Notes: generated from the letters alone by a model not told the origin. Counted from the first letter of the stretch, positions 43,031 to 52,691 are shown. The stretch: 54,158 nt of DNA from Desulfobulbaceae bacterium (GCA_024636345.1 JAGXHG010000029.1:1-54158), one strand, 5' to 3'. Numbers and translations are program-made.

Positions 43031-44371
43031 ATGATCCGCGAGCTAAGCGCCTGTCTACTGCTTCTGCTGACGGCATCCCCTCTCTTCGCCAAGGAGATCG
43101 ATCTCTTCAGTGGCTTTGACAACACACAGGCGTCCGGTAAGGAAGAGACGAGCACTCCAGAAAACGAATTTTCCAGCCCCTTCAGCGGCTATAGCAAGCT
43201 GGGGACAAGCGTTAATGTCGCGCACCATGCCCCGGATGCGCAGGAAACCGACTGGCGCGACCTCTCGCGTCTGCGGGCCGAGCTGCAACTGGAGGCCGAT
43301 TACCGGTTGCTCCAATGGAAATTGTTCACCAGTGGCAAGGGATCGTATGATTTTGCCTATTCCCTAAACGGTCGCGACCGCTATACCCCGCAGGTGCTGG
43401 ACAGCTATGAATGGGAGGCCGAACTGCGTGAAGCCTATGTCCAGGGTGCCTTGAGCGAGAACCTTGATGTGAAGCTCGGCCGCCAGATCGTGGTCTGGGG
43501 GCGCTCAGACAACTTCCGGGTAACCGATATCCTCAACCCCCTTGACAACCGGGAGCCGGGACTGACCGATATTGAGGACCTGCGTCTGCCGGTCACCATG
43601 TCGAAAATGGATTATTATCAAGGGGTCTGGCAGTTCTCCCTTATAGCCGTTCACGAACACCGCGCAAGCAAACTGCCAACCTTGGGCTCGGATTTTTATC
43701 CCTCACCAGTACCTCCTCCCCCTGAAGAGACGCCAGCCCATAGCCTGAGAAACACCGGCCTTGCCCTGGAAGCGCGAGCTGTCTTTCCCGGCTGGGATAT
43801 TTCTTTTTACGAAGCAAATCTTTATACCGACCAGATCACCATCGTTCCGTCTTTCCCGCCGGTCCAGGAACATCGCCGGATCAATATGGCAGGCGCGGCC
43901 ATGAATGCTGCCCGCGGCAATTTTCTATATATTTTAGAGGTTGCCCATCTCACAGGTCTTCGTTTCATGGCCGATTACCCCAGAGATTATGCCCGTACGA
44001 ATCTGCTGGCTGGCGTTGAATACCGGGGATTTACCGATACCACCATCAGCCTCGACCTGGTCAACCGCCATCTGTATCATTTCCGCCCGGAACTGTCGGA
44101 CTCACCGGAATCTCCACAAAGGGACGAGACGCAGACAGCGCTTCGCATCAACAGGGAGTTGTTCCATGACCAACTGAGCCTTACCGCTCTGCTGATCCTC
44201 ATGGGGGAGCGGGGGGAGGATGGCGCCGTGCAGCGTTTTACCGCGGCATATGATCTTGCTGACAACTGGAGTTTAACCGCTGGTGTAATTTTCTATCAAT
44301 CCGGCCATGGGGCAATGGCCACAGTCGGTGACAATGACCGGGTCTTTTTGGAGCTTCGCTATGATTTCTGA
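43031..44371 (+). CDS. DUF1302-like outer-membrane beta-barrel protein
   Basis: 446 residues with signal peptide (LSACLLLLLTASPLFAKE). The ATG at 43031 is preferred because AAAGGAGCGGCA directly precedes it; the frame begins earlier at 42950. Features include DVKLGRQIVVWGRSDNFRVTDILNPLD, typical for DUF1302/porin-like proteins, and an aromatic C-terminus LRYDF. It is the last gene of the TetR-RND-LolA-like operon and probably forms the outer-membrane exit or acceptor. Confidence 0.78.
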   Translation: MIRELSACLLLLLTASPLFAKEIDLFSGFDNTQASGKEETSTPENEFSSPFSGYSKLGTSVNVAHHAPDAQETDWRDLSRLRAELQLEADYRLLQWKLFTSGKGSYDFAYSLNGRDRYTPQVLDSYEWEAELREAYVQGALSENLDVKLGRQIVVWGRSDNFRVTDILNPLDNREPGLTDIEDLRLPVTMSKMDYYQGVWQFSLIAVHEHRASKLPTLGSDFYPSPVPPPPEETPAHSLRNTGLALEARAVFPGWDISFYEANLYTDQITIVPSFPPVQEHRRINMAGAAMNAARGNFLYILEVAHLTGLRFMADYPRDYARTNLLAGVEYRGFTDTTISLDLVNRHLYHFRPELSDSPESPQRDETQTALRINRELFHDQLSLTALLILMGERGEDGAVQRFTAAYDLADNWSLTAGVIFYQSGHGAMATVGDNDRVFLELRYDF

Positions 44372-44407
44372 TGCCAGCTGAATTGAAAGGGGGAACGATG
44401 GCCGGCA

Positions 44408-46516
44408 CTACTTAATCTTCCTGGCCGGGGGCTTGGCAGGACGCTCCACTGTTTCAACTTTTTTCTGTCGTTCGGCGGAGGGCAGGCGCAGGTCAATGGG
44501 TAATCCCTGGGTGGAGAGGATGAGTAGGCGCGGCTCGTCGTCGATCCGGACCGGCTGCGGCAGGATATGCAGTTGCAACAGGGCCTGAATCTGTCGGGCA
44601 GAGAGTGCTACGCCTCTACATTCGGGTTCCAGAACAAAGGGACAGCCATCTTCCCAGCCGGAGCAGCCGTAGGCCCTTTTTCCCTTGATAACCTCTTTGC
44701 CGCAGAGCGGACAACTGCCCCAGCGCGCACTGTCTAATCGTCCTCTGGAGCTGTGCTCGATCAGGGTGCGAATGTAGTCACCAATCCCTGCCATAAAGGT
44801 CTCCGGGGCGAGTTGGCTGCGTTCAATCTGTTTGAGTTTCTCCTCCCATTCACCGGTCATCTCCGGCGATTTGAGTAGGGGATCCTGAATGAGGGCAATG
44901 AGGCAGCGCCCCATATCGGTGCAGAGCAGCTGTTTTTTTTCACGCCGGATATAGTTGCGGCGCAAAGGGGTCTCGATGATGGCGGCGCGGGTAGCGGGCG
45001 TGCCGATGCCTCGTTCTTTGAGCGCTTCGCGCAGGGTGTCGTCTTCGACAAATTTTCCGGCTGCCTCCATGGCACCGAGCAGCGAGTTCTCGGTGAAATG
45101 ACTGGGAGGTTTGGTCTTGCCCTCGCGCAGGGACGGCTCATGCGGTCCGGTTTCGCCTTTGACAAAGAGAGGCAGGGCCTGGTCGTCGGCAGCGTCCTGG
45201 CTTATTTTCTTTTTCGGGAAAAGAATGGTCCAGCCGGGCTCGACAATCTGGGTTCCTTTGGCCTGAAATTTCACCTGAGTGGAGACACCGTTGACCGTAG
45301 TGACATTTTTGATGCAGACCGGATAGAAGGCAGCGATGAACTGGGTGGTAATCGCCTCATACACGAGCTGTTCATGAGCGCCTATGGTGCGCGGCCTGAC
45401 TCCGGTGGGGATGATGGCGTGATGGTCGGTTACTTTCTTGTCATCGATGATCCGGGTGGTGAAGGGCAGTTTGGCGAGGTCGAGCGGCGCGATCTGTTCG
45501 GCCCGGATGGCCCTGAGCTGATCGAGTATCTTGGGAATGCGCGGTTTGAGGTCCTGGCTGAGGTAGCGTGAATCGGTCCGCGGATAGGTGACGAGCTTGG
45601 CTTCGTAGAGATTCTGGGTGGCGGTGAGGGTGTCGGCTGCCGAGAGACCGTGCGTCTTGTTGATTTCGCGCTGCAGTGTGGTGAGATCAAAGAGCTGCGG
45701 CGGCTGTTCCTTGTTCTCTTTGGCGGTAATGGTGGTGATGGCAAAGGGCTGGCCGCTTATTTTGTCGAGCAGGGCCTGTGCCTTTTCCGGTTGCTCGAAG
45801 CGCTCACCGGTGTACTTGAACACCACCTCACGATAGCGGGTGGTGAGCTCCCAGAACGGCTGCGGCCGGAACTGGAGGATGGTGTCGTCACGTTCGACGA
45901 TCATCGCCAGAACCGGCGTCTGTACCCGGCCGATACTCCAGAGGACGCGATCGCCTCCTCCGCCGATCTGACCGTGGCGGACGGTGTAATAGCGGGTGGC
46001 GTTGAGGCCGACAATCCAGTCCGACTCACTGCGGCAGCGGGCGGCTGCATAGAGCGCGTCATAGTCGTGGCCGTCCTTGAGGTCCTTGAACGCCGCCTGA
46101 ATGGCGTCGGGGGTCAGCGAGTTGAGCCAGAGGCGGCGGATCGGCTTGTCCTCGCAGTTGCACAGGGCCAGGATGTAACGAAAAATCAGCTCTCCTTCCC
46201 GGCCGGCATCAGTCGCGCAGACAATTTCCTCAGCCTGTTCACACAAGGTCTTGATAATCTGGAACTGCTCTTCGACACCGTTGTTTTTGATCAGGGTGAG
46301 CTTGAATTCGTCCGGCACGAAGGGCAGGGTGTCAAGTGACCAGCGCTTGAGGGCCGGATCATATGCCCCCGGTTCCTGCAGGGTCACCAGATGGCCGAAG
46401 GCCCAGGTGACCGCGCAGCCACGCCCCTCGATGTACCCCCTTTTTTTTGTCGTAATATTGAGAACTTCTGCAATGTCACGGGCCACGGAGGGTTTTTCGG
46501 CAATAACAACTTTCAT
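44408..46516 (-). CDS. topB: DNA topoisomerase III
   Basis: 702 residues, full length for type IA TopB. N-terminal Toprim domain (VVIAEKPSVARDIAEVL ... DAGREGELIFRY), the active-site region TYPRTDSRYLS containing the catalytic Tyr, and a C-terminal Zn-ribbon-like module (CPLCGKEVIKGKRAYGCSGW). It relaxes and decatenates DNA. It is transcribed divergently from the exonuclease gene. Confidence 0.93.
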   Translation of the reverse strand: MKVVIAEKPSVARDIAEVLNITTKKRGYIEGRGCAVTWAFGHLVTLQEPGAYDPALKRWSLDTLPFVPDEFKLTLIKNNGVEEQFQIIKTLCEQAEEIVCATDAGREGELIFRYILALCNCEDKPIRRLWLNSLTPDAIQAAFKDLKDGHDYDALYAAARCRSESDWIVGLNATRYYTVRHGQIGGGGDRVLWSIGRVQTPVLAMIVERDDTILQFRPQPFWELTTRYREVVFKYTGERFEQPEKAQALLDKISGQPFAITTITAKENKEQPPQLFDLTTLQREINKTHGLSAADTLTATQNLYEAKLVTYPRTDSRYLSQDLKPRIPKILDQLRAIRAEQIAPLDLAKLPFTTRIIDDKKVTDHHAIIPTGVRPRTIGAHEQLVYEAITTQFIAAFYPVCIKNVTTVNGVSTQVKFQAKGTQIVEPGWTILFPKKKISQDAADDQALPLFVKGETGPHEPSLREGKTKPPSHFTENSLLGAMEAAGKFVEDDTLREALKERGIGTPATRAAIIETPLRRNYIRREKKQLLCTDMGRCLIALIQDPLLKSPEMTGEWEEKLKQIERSQLAPETFMAGIGDYIRTLIEHSSRGRLDSARWGSCPLCGKEVIKGKRAYGCSGWEDGCPFVLEPECRGVALSARQIQALLQLHILPQPVRIDDEPRLLILSTQGLPIDLRLPSAERQKKVETVERPAKPPARKIK

Positions 46517-46522
46517 CGTAAA

Positions 46523-46576
46523 ATTTCTCGCGATCTTTGTTTTCTTCGATTATGAAGGGCATACCATAATGACTGA
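46523..46576 (+). repeat. Promoter-like repeat, copy 1 (upstream of exonuclease gene)
   Basis: This ~54-base segment shares ATTTCTCGCGATCTTT, a TTA-GAAG block and ATAATGAC with 48255-48309. The CATAAT at its end could act as a -10 box for the plus-strand exonuclease gene. Confidence 0.55.
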
Positions 46577-46632
46577 TACAACCCTAAATAATAGCTTATA
46601 CTAGAGGCCAAATCCCAATTATTATTAACCCT

Positions 46633-47253
46633 ATGAACAACCTCCCTGTCATAGTACTTGATTTCGAGACAACCGGGCTCTCTCCACAATATGGTGACAG
46701 GGCCATCGAAATCGGTGCGGTCCGTATAGAAAACAACATAGTCGTTGATCGCTTTCAAAGCTTGATGAATCCGGGGATCAGGATCAGTTCTTTTATCGAA
46801 TCATACACTGGGATCACCAACCCCATGGTGGCGGCAGCTCCGCCCTGTGCAGAGGTGATGACACAGTTTGCGGAATTCATCGGAGAGCATCCCCTTGTCG
46901 CCCATAACGCCTCTTTTGACAGGCGCTTTCTTGATTCGGAACTCGGCTTTATCGGAAAATCAATAAAGAATAGCATGGCTTGCTCCATGCTGACGGCACG
47001 AAGGGTGTATCCACATGCACCCAATCATAAACTGGGGACCCTGGTCCGCTATTGTGGAATTTATACCGATGGAACATTTCACAGAGCACTTGCCGATGCG
47101 GAAATGACCGGCCAGCTCTGGATTTCCATGATTGATGATATCAAGGATCGTTTCGGCATCAAACAGGTACCATTTGGCCTGCTGCGGAAAGTAGCCAAAA
47201 TCGCCAAGGCCAAGGTACCGGCATATCTTGAGAGGATTGCCCATGCACAATAA
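46633..47253 (+). CDS. 3'-5' exonuclease of the DnaQ/DEDDh type
   Basis: 206 residues with the Exo motifs: [11 protein letters not shown] (Exo I), [14 protein letters not shown] (Exo II) and [10 protein letters not shown] (Exo III, DEDDh His and Asp). The domain ends near 170 and is followed by a basic tail. It resembles the epsilon-type proofreading/repair exonucleases rather than a polymerase fusion. 45 bases separate it from a radical SAM gene on the same strand. Confidence 0.87.
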   Translation: MNNLPVIVLDFETTGLSPQYGDRAIEIGAVRIENNIVVDRFQSLMNPGIRISSFIESYTGITNPMVAAAPPCAEVMTQFAEFIGEHPLVAHNASFDRRFLDSELGFIGKSIKNSMACSMLTARRVYPHAPNHKLGTLVRYCGIYTDGTFHRALADAEMTGQLWISMIDDIKDRFGIKQVPFGLLRKVAKIAKAKVPAYLERIAHAQ

Positions 47254-47298
47254 ATTCGGGACACGGGTAATAACTCTCTGCCCCAAGCGAACAGAATT

Positions 47299-48207
47299 AT
47301 GAGAAAAATAGCCTTTGGATACTCAACACGGTGCAATGTCAAATGTGAGCACTGTGTCGCTGCCGACGCCGTCCCCGACAATTTAAAGATGGAGCTGCCT
47401 CAGGCCAGAGAGATCATTGCCGAAATGGCCGCTGCTCACATCCAGGGCATAAGTTTCACCGCCGGCGAACCGCTGATCTACCTGGATGAAATTACCGAAC
47501 TGGTCAAGCTCTGTCAAGAATATGGAATCTACACCCGGGTCGTTACTAACTGCTTCTGGGCCAAAACCCCGGCGCTTGCTGACAAATATATTGTCCAGCT
47601 CAAGGAAAACGGGCTGTCACAACTGCGTATGAGTTTCAGCCGCTGGCACCAGAAGAATATAACCCGCCAGAATATAGTGAACGCCGCTCAGAGTTGCCGG
47701 AAAAATGGGCTGGATTATTTCATCTCCTTTGTAACCGATTTTTCAGAACAAGATGATGCCTGCGAAGACTATCTGCGGGAGCATGGTCTCAGATTTTTCC
47801 CGGAACCGGTAATTTTTGCCGGCCGGGCAGGATCATTTGATCGTCAGCCCATTCTCACCGATTACCAGGCAAACTGCTGTCCGATGAACCCGTATCTTGC
47901 TCCCAGCCTTGACATGTATGCCTGCTGCGATGCCGGTAGCCATTTTACCAGCACCAATTTCTTCCATCTGGGGAATTTAGAGGACAGTACCGTTGAGCAG
48001 CTTCTCCAAAAAAGTGAAACGAATAGTTTGTATAATCACATCCGGACAATGGGTATAACAGCTATAGCATCTTTTGCCGGTTATAAAGCAAGAGAAATCA
48101 TTCAGTACAGAAAATGCGAACTGTGCGAAAAAATGTTCAACTCGCCTGACATGCTGGCAATGCTGCAGCTGGAGGCTCATTCAGGGCTGAAATCCTGGTA
48201 CAGGTAG
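47299..48207 (+). CDS. Radical SAM enzyme with Cys-rich C-terminus, unknown substrate
   Basis: 302 residues. The motif CNVKCEHC near the N-terminus binds the catalytic cluster, and GISFTAGEPLIY replaces the usual GGEP. Further cysteines (NCCPMN, YACCDAG, CELCEKM) resemble a short SPASM/twitch region for an auxiliary cluster. No convincing precursor peptide is adjacent. Function unknown; a peptide or protein-modifying role is possible. Confidence 0.8.
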   Translation: MRKIAFGYSTRCNVKCEHCVAADAVPDNLKMELPQAREIIAEMAAAHIQGISFTAGEPLIYLDEITELVKLCQEYGIYTRVVTNCFWAKTPALADKYIVQLKENGLSQLRMSFSRWHQKNITRQNIVNAAQSCRKNGLDYFISFVTDFSEQDDACEDYLREHGLRFFPEPVIFAGRAGSFDRQPILTDYQANCCPMNPYLAPSLDMYACCDAGSHFTSTNFFHLGNLEDSTVEQLLQKSETNSLYNHIRTMGITAIASFAGYKAREIIQYRKCELCEKMFNSPDMLAMLQLEAHSGLKSWYR

Positions 48208-48254
48208 GAATGAAGCCGTCAATACAGGTTTGAACCTCTCCGTTCCTACGGACG

Positions 48255-48309
48255 ATTTTCTCGCGATCTTTATTTCCTTTTGTTAAGAAGAATACAGTAT
48301 AATGACAGA
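48255..48309 (+). repeat. Promoter-like repeat, copy 2 (upstream of DUF6178 gene)
   Basis: Similar to 46523-46576 over 55 bases, including TCTCGCGATCTTT and a consensus TATAAT-GAC ending. It probably supplies the promoter for the DUF6178 gene, leaving a leader of about 170 bases. Confidence 0.55.
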
Positions 48310-48476
48310 GGAAACTCCTACTGTAAATGTTTTGCGCCGCACTCTCAACGTAATCGTCAAAACGCTGGATCTCTCCTTGATGGCCGTCGACTCACCGGAC
48401 GAAAAACCGTTACCAACGTAGATTCCCCGCAGATTGCTGCGAGGAGCTTTGATCACCTCCAACTGACAAGAGAAAC

Positions 48477-49808
48477 ATGACCGACAAGAATATCATAGAA
48501 CTAACCCCGTTCCGCGCTGATCTTACCCGTGCCCTGACCCGCCGTGGCGAGCGAATTCTGGCCTCGAACGATCTGGCTCACGAGGTTGCAGCTCTAGAAC
48601 CTCTGGAGGCCTATTATATCGTCAGGGAGATCGGTTTGGATCAGGCCCTGCCCATCCTCATCGAGCTGAATCCGGAACAATTAGAGGCCTGTGTCGATCT
48701 GGACTGCTGGAACCGCTACGACTTTGCCCCCGACAGTCTTGATGAATGGCTGACAACCTTTGCGCTGGAGGACCCCGCGACCATGGCCAGGGCATTTTCC
48801 TCTCTGGACTATGTCATGCAGCTCCTCTTCCTGGCCCAGACCGTTACCGTGTATGATCCTGATACTGATCAGGTTCCTCAACAGGAGGAGGGGAGCCCGC
48901 CCCGAGCCACGACCCCGGACGGCTTTTATCTTCTGGAGTTGAAGACCGAACTGGCGATGAAGACTCATCCATTTACTGTCTTGGATGCCCTGTACCAATA
49001 TGATCCTGTAATTGCCCACCGGCTCCTGAGCGATGTCCGCGTGGATCTGCCGACTCAGATCGAAGAAGAGGCCCTGCGTTTCCGCAACGGCCGTATGCAG
49101 GATATCGGCTTTGCGCCACCAGAGGAGGCTGCCGTTCTCTTCTCCCGGCCCGCCATTCGTCAGCCCTTGCCCCGGTCTCTGAAACCGATAGATAGTGCCC
49201 TTACCCGGATGCCGTCCGTGTATGCCGGCCCTTTGATCGAAACCACCCTGTTACTGCAGGCACTGTCCCTGATTACTGACCATGAACGGTTGTTGAGCCT
49301 GGAGCAGGAAGTCGTCTGGGCCATCAACAGCGCGATCATCGCCTATGGTGAAAAAACGCAGGATATCAAACAGATCACGGATATTGCCGAGCGGGTGCGG
49401 GACACCATTTCCCTAGGTCTTGAATCATTGCTGGCAGAGCAGGAAGGAAACGTCCAGCTGGATGATGCCGCTGCAGCAGCGAAGGCCTCCGACTTGCTTG
49501 ATGTCTGGTGCATAACCGATCTGTTCAGGCACGGCTTTGCTGCCACCCTGGGGCTCCAGCAGGAGGCGCGGAAGGCCTTGCTTGAACCCCGATTTCGTAG
49601 CTGGTATGATCTGGCGGAAGCACAACAGTCGGATGAGCCTGGCGATCGGCTGGAGCGCGCCTTTGTGGCAGCGCTGCTTGGCCGTCACCCCTTATGCAGC
49701 GGCTTTGATTCGGCCAAAGCCGAGGAGGTCAAGGCTTTTTCCTGCCTGGCTGATATCGCTGACGCCCATCTTCGCCTGCAACAGCTTGTGGCCAGGATTT
49801 GCCAATAA
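48477..49808 (+). CDS. DUF6178 family protein
   Basis: 443 residues, cytoplasmic and largely helical, without signal or membrane segments. It is recognisable as the DUF6178 group by ALEPLEAYYIVREIGLDQALPILIELNPEQL and ETTLLLQALSLI. The family is found mainly in Desulfobacterota and has no established function. AAGAGA precedes the ATG. Monocistronic as far as visible. Confidence 0.7.
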   Translation: MTDKNIIELTPFRADLTRALTRRGERILASNDLAHEVAALEPLEAYYIVREIGLDQALPILIELNPEQLEACVDLDCWNRYDFAPDSLDEWLTTFALEDPATMARAFSSLDYVMQLLFLAQTVTVYDPDTDQVPQQEEGSPPRATTPDGFYLLELKTELAMKTHPFTVLDALYQYDPVIAHRLLSDVRVDLPTQIEEEALRFRNGRMQDIGFAPPEEAAVLFSRPAIRQPLPRSLKPIDSALTRMPSVYAGPLIETTLLLQALSLITDHERLLSLEQEVVWAINSAIIAYGEKTQDIKQITDIAERVRDTISLGLESLLAEQEGNVQLDDAAAAAKASDLLDVWCITDLFRHGFAATLGLQQEARKALLEPRFRSWYDLAEAQQSDEPGDRLERAFVAALLGRHPLCSGFDSAKAEEVKAFSCLADIADAHLRLQQLVARICQ

Positions 49809-49952
49809 GCATGATCTTCGGCATCGGATACAAGGGGTCAATTCCTGGGGGGGCTTCGTTTAGAAAAAGAGGGCAGCACTCTTTCATTTCTCTTAAAATG
49901 AGATGGCTGGACAGGCATGAACGAATAATTAACCCTTACTGAGTATAATTTA

Positions 49953-50432
49953 ATGAAGATAAGAAAACTTGTCCCGGAGGAGTATGCCAAGGCCTCTGCC
50001 TTGCTGCACCTGGCATTTCCCGGGAGTGCTTATGAAACGGAATTGGTTGAAACTCTGCACCAGAATGGCAAGATGGTGCATGAGTGGGTGTGTATCCATA
50101 TCAATAAGATCATCGCCTACATTGCCTTTACCAATGCCTATCACGGTTCTGCTGTCTGTGGCCTGCATCTGGCGCCCTTGGCGGTGAAACCGGAGTTCCA
50201 GAGGCAGGGAATAGGCTCTGAGCTGCTGCGCTTTTCCCTGCGGCAGGATGTTATCAAGGAGAGCACCATCTTTGTTGTGGGCAAGCCCCGCTTTTATCAG
50301 AAGTTTGGATTTGAGCCTTGTGCCATGCCCCTTTGTCCCCTTGACAAAAACAATGCTCATTTCCTGAGTCTCCGCAACAGCACATCGAGCCAGTTTACAG
50401 TGGGGTATGAACCGGAGTTCAGGGGCCGTTAA
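49953..50432 (+). CDS. GNAT N-acetyltransferase (YhbS-like)
   Basis: 159 residues with the GNAT acetyl-CoA signature VKPEFQRQGIGSELL and the C-terminal KPRFYQKFGFEPC. Similar to YhbS-type acetyltransferases; substrate unknown. A TATAAT (49944-49949) lies only three bases before the ATG, so the real promoter is elsewhere, or the -10 is fortuitous. No Shine-Dalgarno is visible. Confidence 0.82.
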   Translation: MKIRKLVPEEYAKASALLHLAFPGSAYETELVETLHQNGKMVHEWVCIHINKIIAYIAFTNAYHGSAVCGLHLAPLAVKPEFQRQGIGSELLRFSLRQDVIKESTIFVVGKPRFYQKFGFEPCAMPLCPLDKNNAHFLSLRNSTSSQFTVGYEPEFRGR

Positions 50433-50472
50433 GAAATAATCTGGCCTGTTATACCAATTTCTTCACGGCCCC
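50422..50472. terminator. Hairpin at the end of the GNAT gene (REP-like copy 2)
   Basis: GGGGCCGT-TA-AGAAAT pairs with ATTTCT-TC-ACGGCCCC. It overlaps the GNAT stop codon and is followed after a few bases by TTTTT (50480-50484), so it may terminate transcription. Similar sequence occurs at 14155-14203. Confidence 0.65.
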
Positions 50473-50595
50473 TTATACCGTTTTTGGTCATTCGCTTGGC
50501 CATGTTATTTTCTGATAACGGCTTAGGATTGGAGCATGGGCTATAACTCGGTGGGGCAGATCACGCCTATGGCGTAACTCTATACAGGTGAAAAA

Positions 50596-51429
50596 ATGGC
50601 ACAGATCGGCAGGATGAATAAGCTCAAGGTAAAAAGTACGCGGGACTACGGCGTCCACCTTGATGGCGGTGAGTGGGGGGATATTCTTCTGAAAACCAGG
50701 TATGTCCCTGAGGATTGTAAGCCAGGCGATGAGCTTGAGGTCTTTGTTTATGTTGACCGGGAAGATCATCTGCGGGCTACCACCCAGAAACCCAAGGCCA
50801 CAGTCGGTCAGTTTGTCATGTTGCAGGTGGTTGAAAATTCAGCGTCGGGCGCCTACCTGGACTGGGGCCTGGAGCTTGATCTCTTTGTGCCCAAGAGTGA
50901 GCAGCTGGAGAGAATGGAGGAAGGCAAATCATATATTGTTTATGTCGTTCTTGATGAAAAAAATAATCGCATCATGGCTTCATCCAAGGTGGATAAATTC
51001 CTGAGTCAGCAGCCCCCGGACTATGCAGAGGGCGAAGAGGTGGATCTGTTAATATTTGACAGGACGGATCTTGGATACAGGGCGGTTGTGAACCAGGTTC
51101 ATGGGGGCATACTCTATGAAAACGAGGTGTTCCAGGAACTTTTCTACGGCCAGCAACTGAAAGGGTACATAAAAAAGATACGCGAAGACCTCAAGATTGA
51201 TCTGAGCCTGCAACCACAGGGCTATCAAGGAGTTGATGATGTCTCCCAGGCCATTCTTCAGACCATAAAAGAGCATGGCGGCTCCATTGCCGTGAGCGAT
51301 AAGAGCCAGCCGGAAGAGATTTACTCCCTGTTCGGGGTCAGTAAAAAAATCTTCAAAAAAGCAATAGGCGCCCTCTACAAGAAAAGACTGATCACCATCG
51401 ATGCAAGTGGCATCAAGCTTGCCGGCTGA
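50596..51429 (+). CDS. CvfB-like S1 RNA-binding protein
   Basis: 277 residues made of S1-like OB-fold repeats followed by a winged-helix-like C-terminus, as in CvfB/YitL: MNKLKVKSTRDYGVHLDGG, SGAYLDWGLELDLFVPKSEQ, MASSKVDKFL and LFGVSKKIFKKAIGALYKKRLI. These proteins bind RNA and influence gene expression. AGGTG lies six bases before the ATG. It precedes rsmE on the same strand by 159 bases. Confidence 0.85.
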   Translation: MAQIGRMNKLKVKSTRDYGVHLDGGEWGDILLKTRYVPEDCKPGDELEVFVYVDREDHLRATTQKPKATVGQFVMLQVVENSASGAYLDWGLELDLFVPKSEQLERMEEGKSYIVYVVLDEKNNRIMASSKVDKFLSQQPPDYAEGEEVDLLIFDRTDLGYRAVVNQVHGGILYENEVFQELFYGQQLKGYIKKIREDLKIDLSLQPQGYQGVDDVSQAILQTIKEHGGSIAVSDKSQPEEIYSLFGVSKKIFKKAIGALYKKRLITIDASGIKLAG

Positions 51430-51588
51430 TGAAGAAATCGCTGGTCTCTCTGTTTTCAGGGTTCAGTAGTGACCATTCGTGGTCAAAATGACAGAATGAG
51501 ATTATTGGGAAAAAACTGTGTCACAATTTCTTTGAGCTGGATATGTTATAGGAAAAATAGTGCAACCTTAACATTCATCAGTCGATAA

Positions 51589-52335
51589 ATGAACATCATT
51601 CTTTTAGAAAAACAGGAAGTCCTTGGCGACAGGGTGTTTCTCGCTGATCGCCGGGCTAAACATCTGATCAAAGTGCTGCAGGTGCAATCCGGTGATACGG
51701 TCCGGGTCGGGATCATTGATGGACCAAAGGGGTACGGCAAGGTTGTGGCCCTGTGTGGCAAGTACCCTTTTCAGGTGGAACTGGAAGTTCAGTTTGCTGA
51801 AGAAATGGCTGAGAAACCGCCCATTGACCTGCTCCTGGCTCTTCCCCGGCCCATTATGCTCAGACGTATCTTCAGTCAGGCTGCGGCACTGGGGGTGGGG
51901 ACCATTTTTATCACCAATGCTCAGCGGGTGGAGAAGAGCTTCTGGAGCGCCACTCTTCTAGATGAAGAGGAGTACCGCCCCCATCTGCTGCAGGGGTTGG
52001 AACAGGCCGTTGATACCAGGGTGCCGGAGGTCTGTGTCTATGAGCGATTCAAGCCCTTTGTCGAGGATGTACTTCCGGAGAGGATCAAGGAGTACAGTCA
52101 TCTTTTGATTGCCCATCCTGGCAGTGCAGCTACCCTGAAAGGCGTGATAGATGAACGGCCTGATCGTATTCTCCTGGCCATTGGACCGGAGGGGGGCTGG
52201 ATTAATTATGAGGTTGACAGGTTTACGGAGTGCGGTTTTGCCGCCTTTTCTCTGGGAAAACGGATTTTAAAGGTGGATACAGCGGTGGTTGCCCTCCATG
52301 CACGTCTGTCTGAGCGCAGGGAGAGCTTTTCCTGA
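51589..52335 (+). CDS. rsmE: 16S rRNA (uracil-1498-N3)-methyltransferase
   Basis: 248 residues of the RsmE/SPOUT family: N-terminal PUA-like domain (LADRRAKHLIKVLQVQSGD) and the knotted methyltransferase domain (LALPRPIMLRRIFSQAAALGV, LLAIGPEGGWINYEVDRF, SLGKRILKVDTAVVALHA). Uses S-adenosylmethionine to methylate 16S rRNA in the small subunit. It is convergent with azlD, 26 bases away. Confidence 0.93.
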   Translation: MNIILLEKQEVLGDRVFLADRRAKHLIKVLQVQSGDTVRVGIIDGPKGYGKVVALCGKYPFQVELEVQFAEEMAEKPPIDLLLALPRPIMLRRIFSQAAALGVGTIFITNAQRVEKSFWSATLLDEEEYRPHLLQGLEQAVDTRVPEVCVYERFKPFVEDVLPERIKEYSHLLIAHPGSAATLKGVIDERPDRILLAIGPEGGWINYEVDRFTECGFAAFSLGKRILKVDTAVVALHARLSERRESFS

Positions 52336-52361
52336 GTTGTGTCTTTGACGCTCAACTGTCT

Positions 52362-52691
52362 TCATAAAAATAAGCCTCCCAGCCAGTAAAGAAACATCCC
52401 CACCAGTACCGTTGCACCCATGCTCCGGCTTTTCAGGGAAAAGATCAGGGTGGGAATGGCGACCAGTAGTTCCAGTTTACCCCAATGCAGGCAGCGGGGA
52501 TGACCATCGCTAAAAAGGGAAGGGGCCAGCAAGGCGCTCAGAATCGCCACTGGGATCAGGCTCAGCCAGTCAATCAGCCATTGCGGTAGGCGGCGATGGG
52601 CCAGATAAAAGAGGGGCAGCCAGCGGGGGAGATAGGTGACCAGTCCCATTCCGGAAAAAAGAAGTAGATAGTCGAAGAAACTCATGTTCAT
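52362..52691 (-). CDS. azlD: AzlD family branched-chain amino acid exporter small subunit
   Basis: 109 residues, about four membrane segments (LLLFSGMGLVTYLPRWLPL, LIPVAILSALLAPSLF). The ATG at 52691 overlaps the azlC stop (ATGA). The same frame stays open upstream to 53000, but that part is antisense-like noise within azlC. With AzlC it forms an inner-membrane exporter of branched-chain amino acids. Confidence 0.85.
   Translation of the reverse strand: MNMSFFDYLLLFSGMGLVTYLPRWLPLFYLAHRRLPQWLIDWLSLIPVAILSALLAPSLFSDGHPRCLHWGKLELLVAIPTLIFSLKSRSMGATVLVGMFLYWLGGLFL

Noticed and set aside
48302..48421. 39-codon open frame starting MTEETPTVNVLRRTL
   Set aside because: Its ATG overlaps a TATAAT that looks like a -10 box and there is no proper ribosome binding site, so it would not be transcribed from that promoter. 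It remains a weak possibility only.
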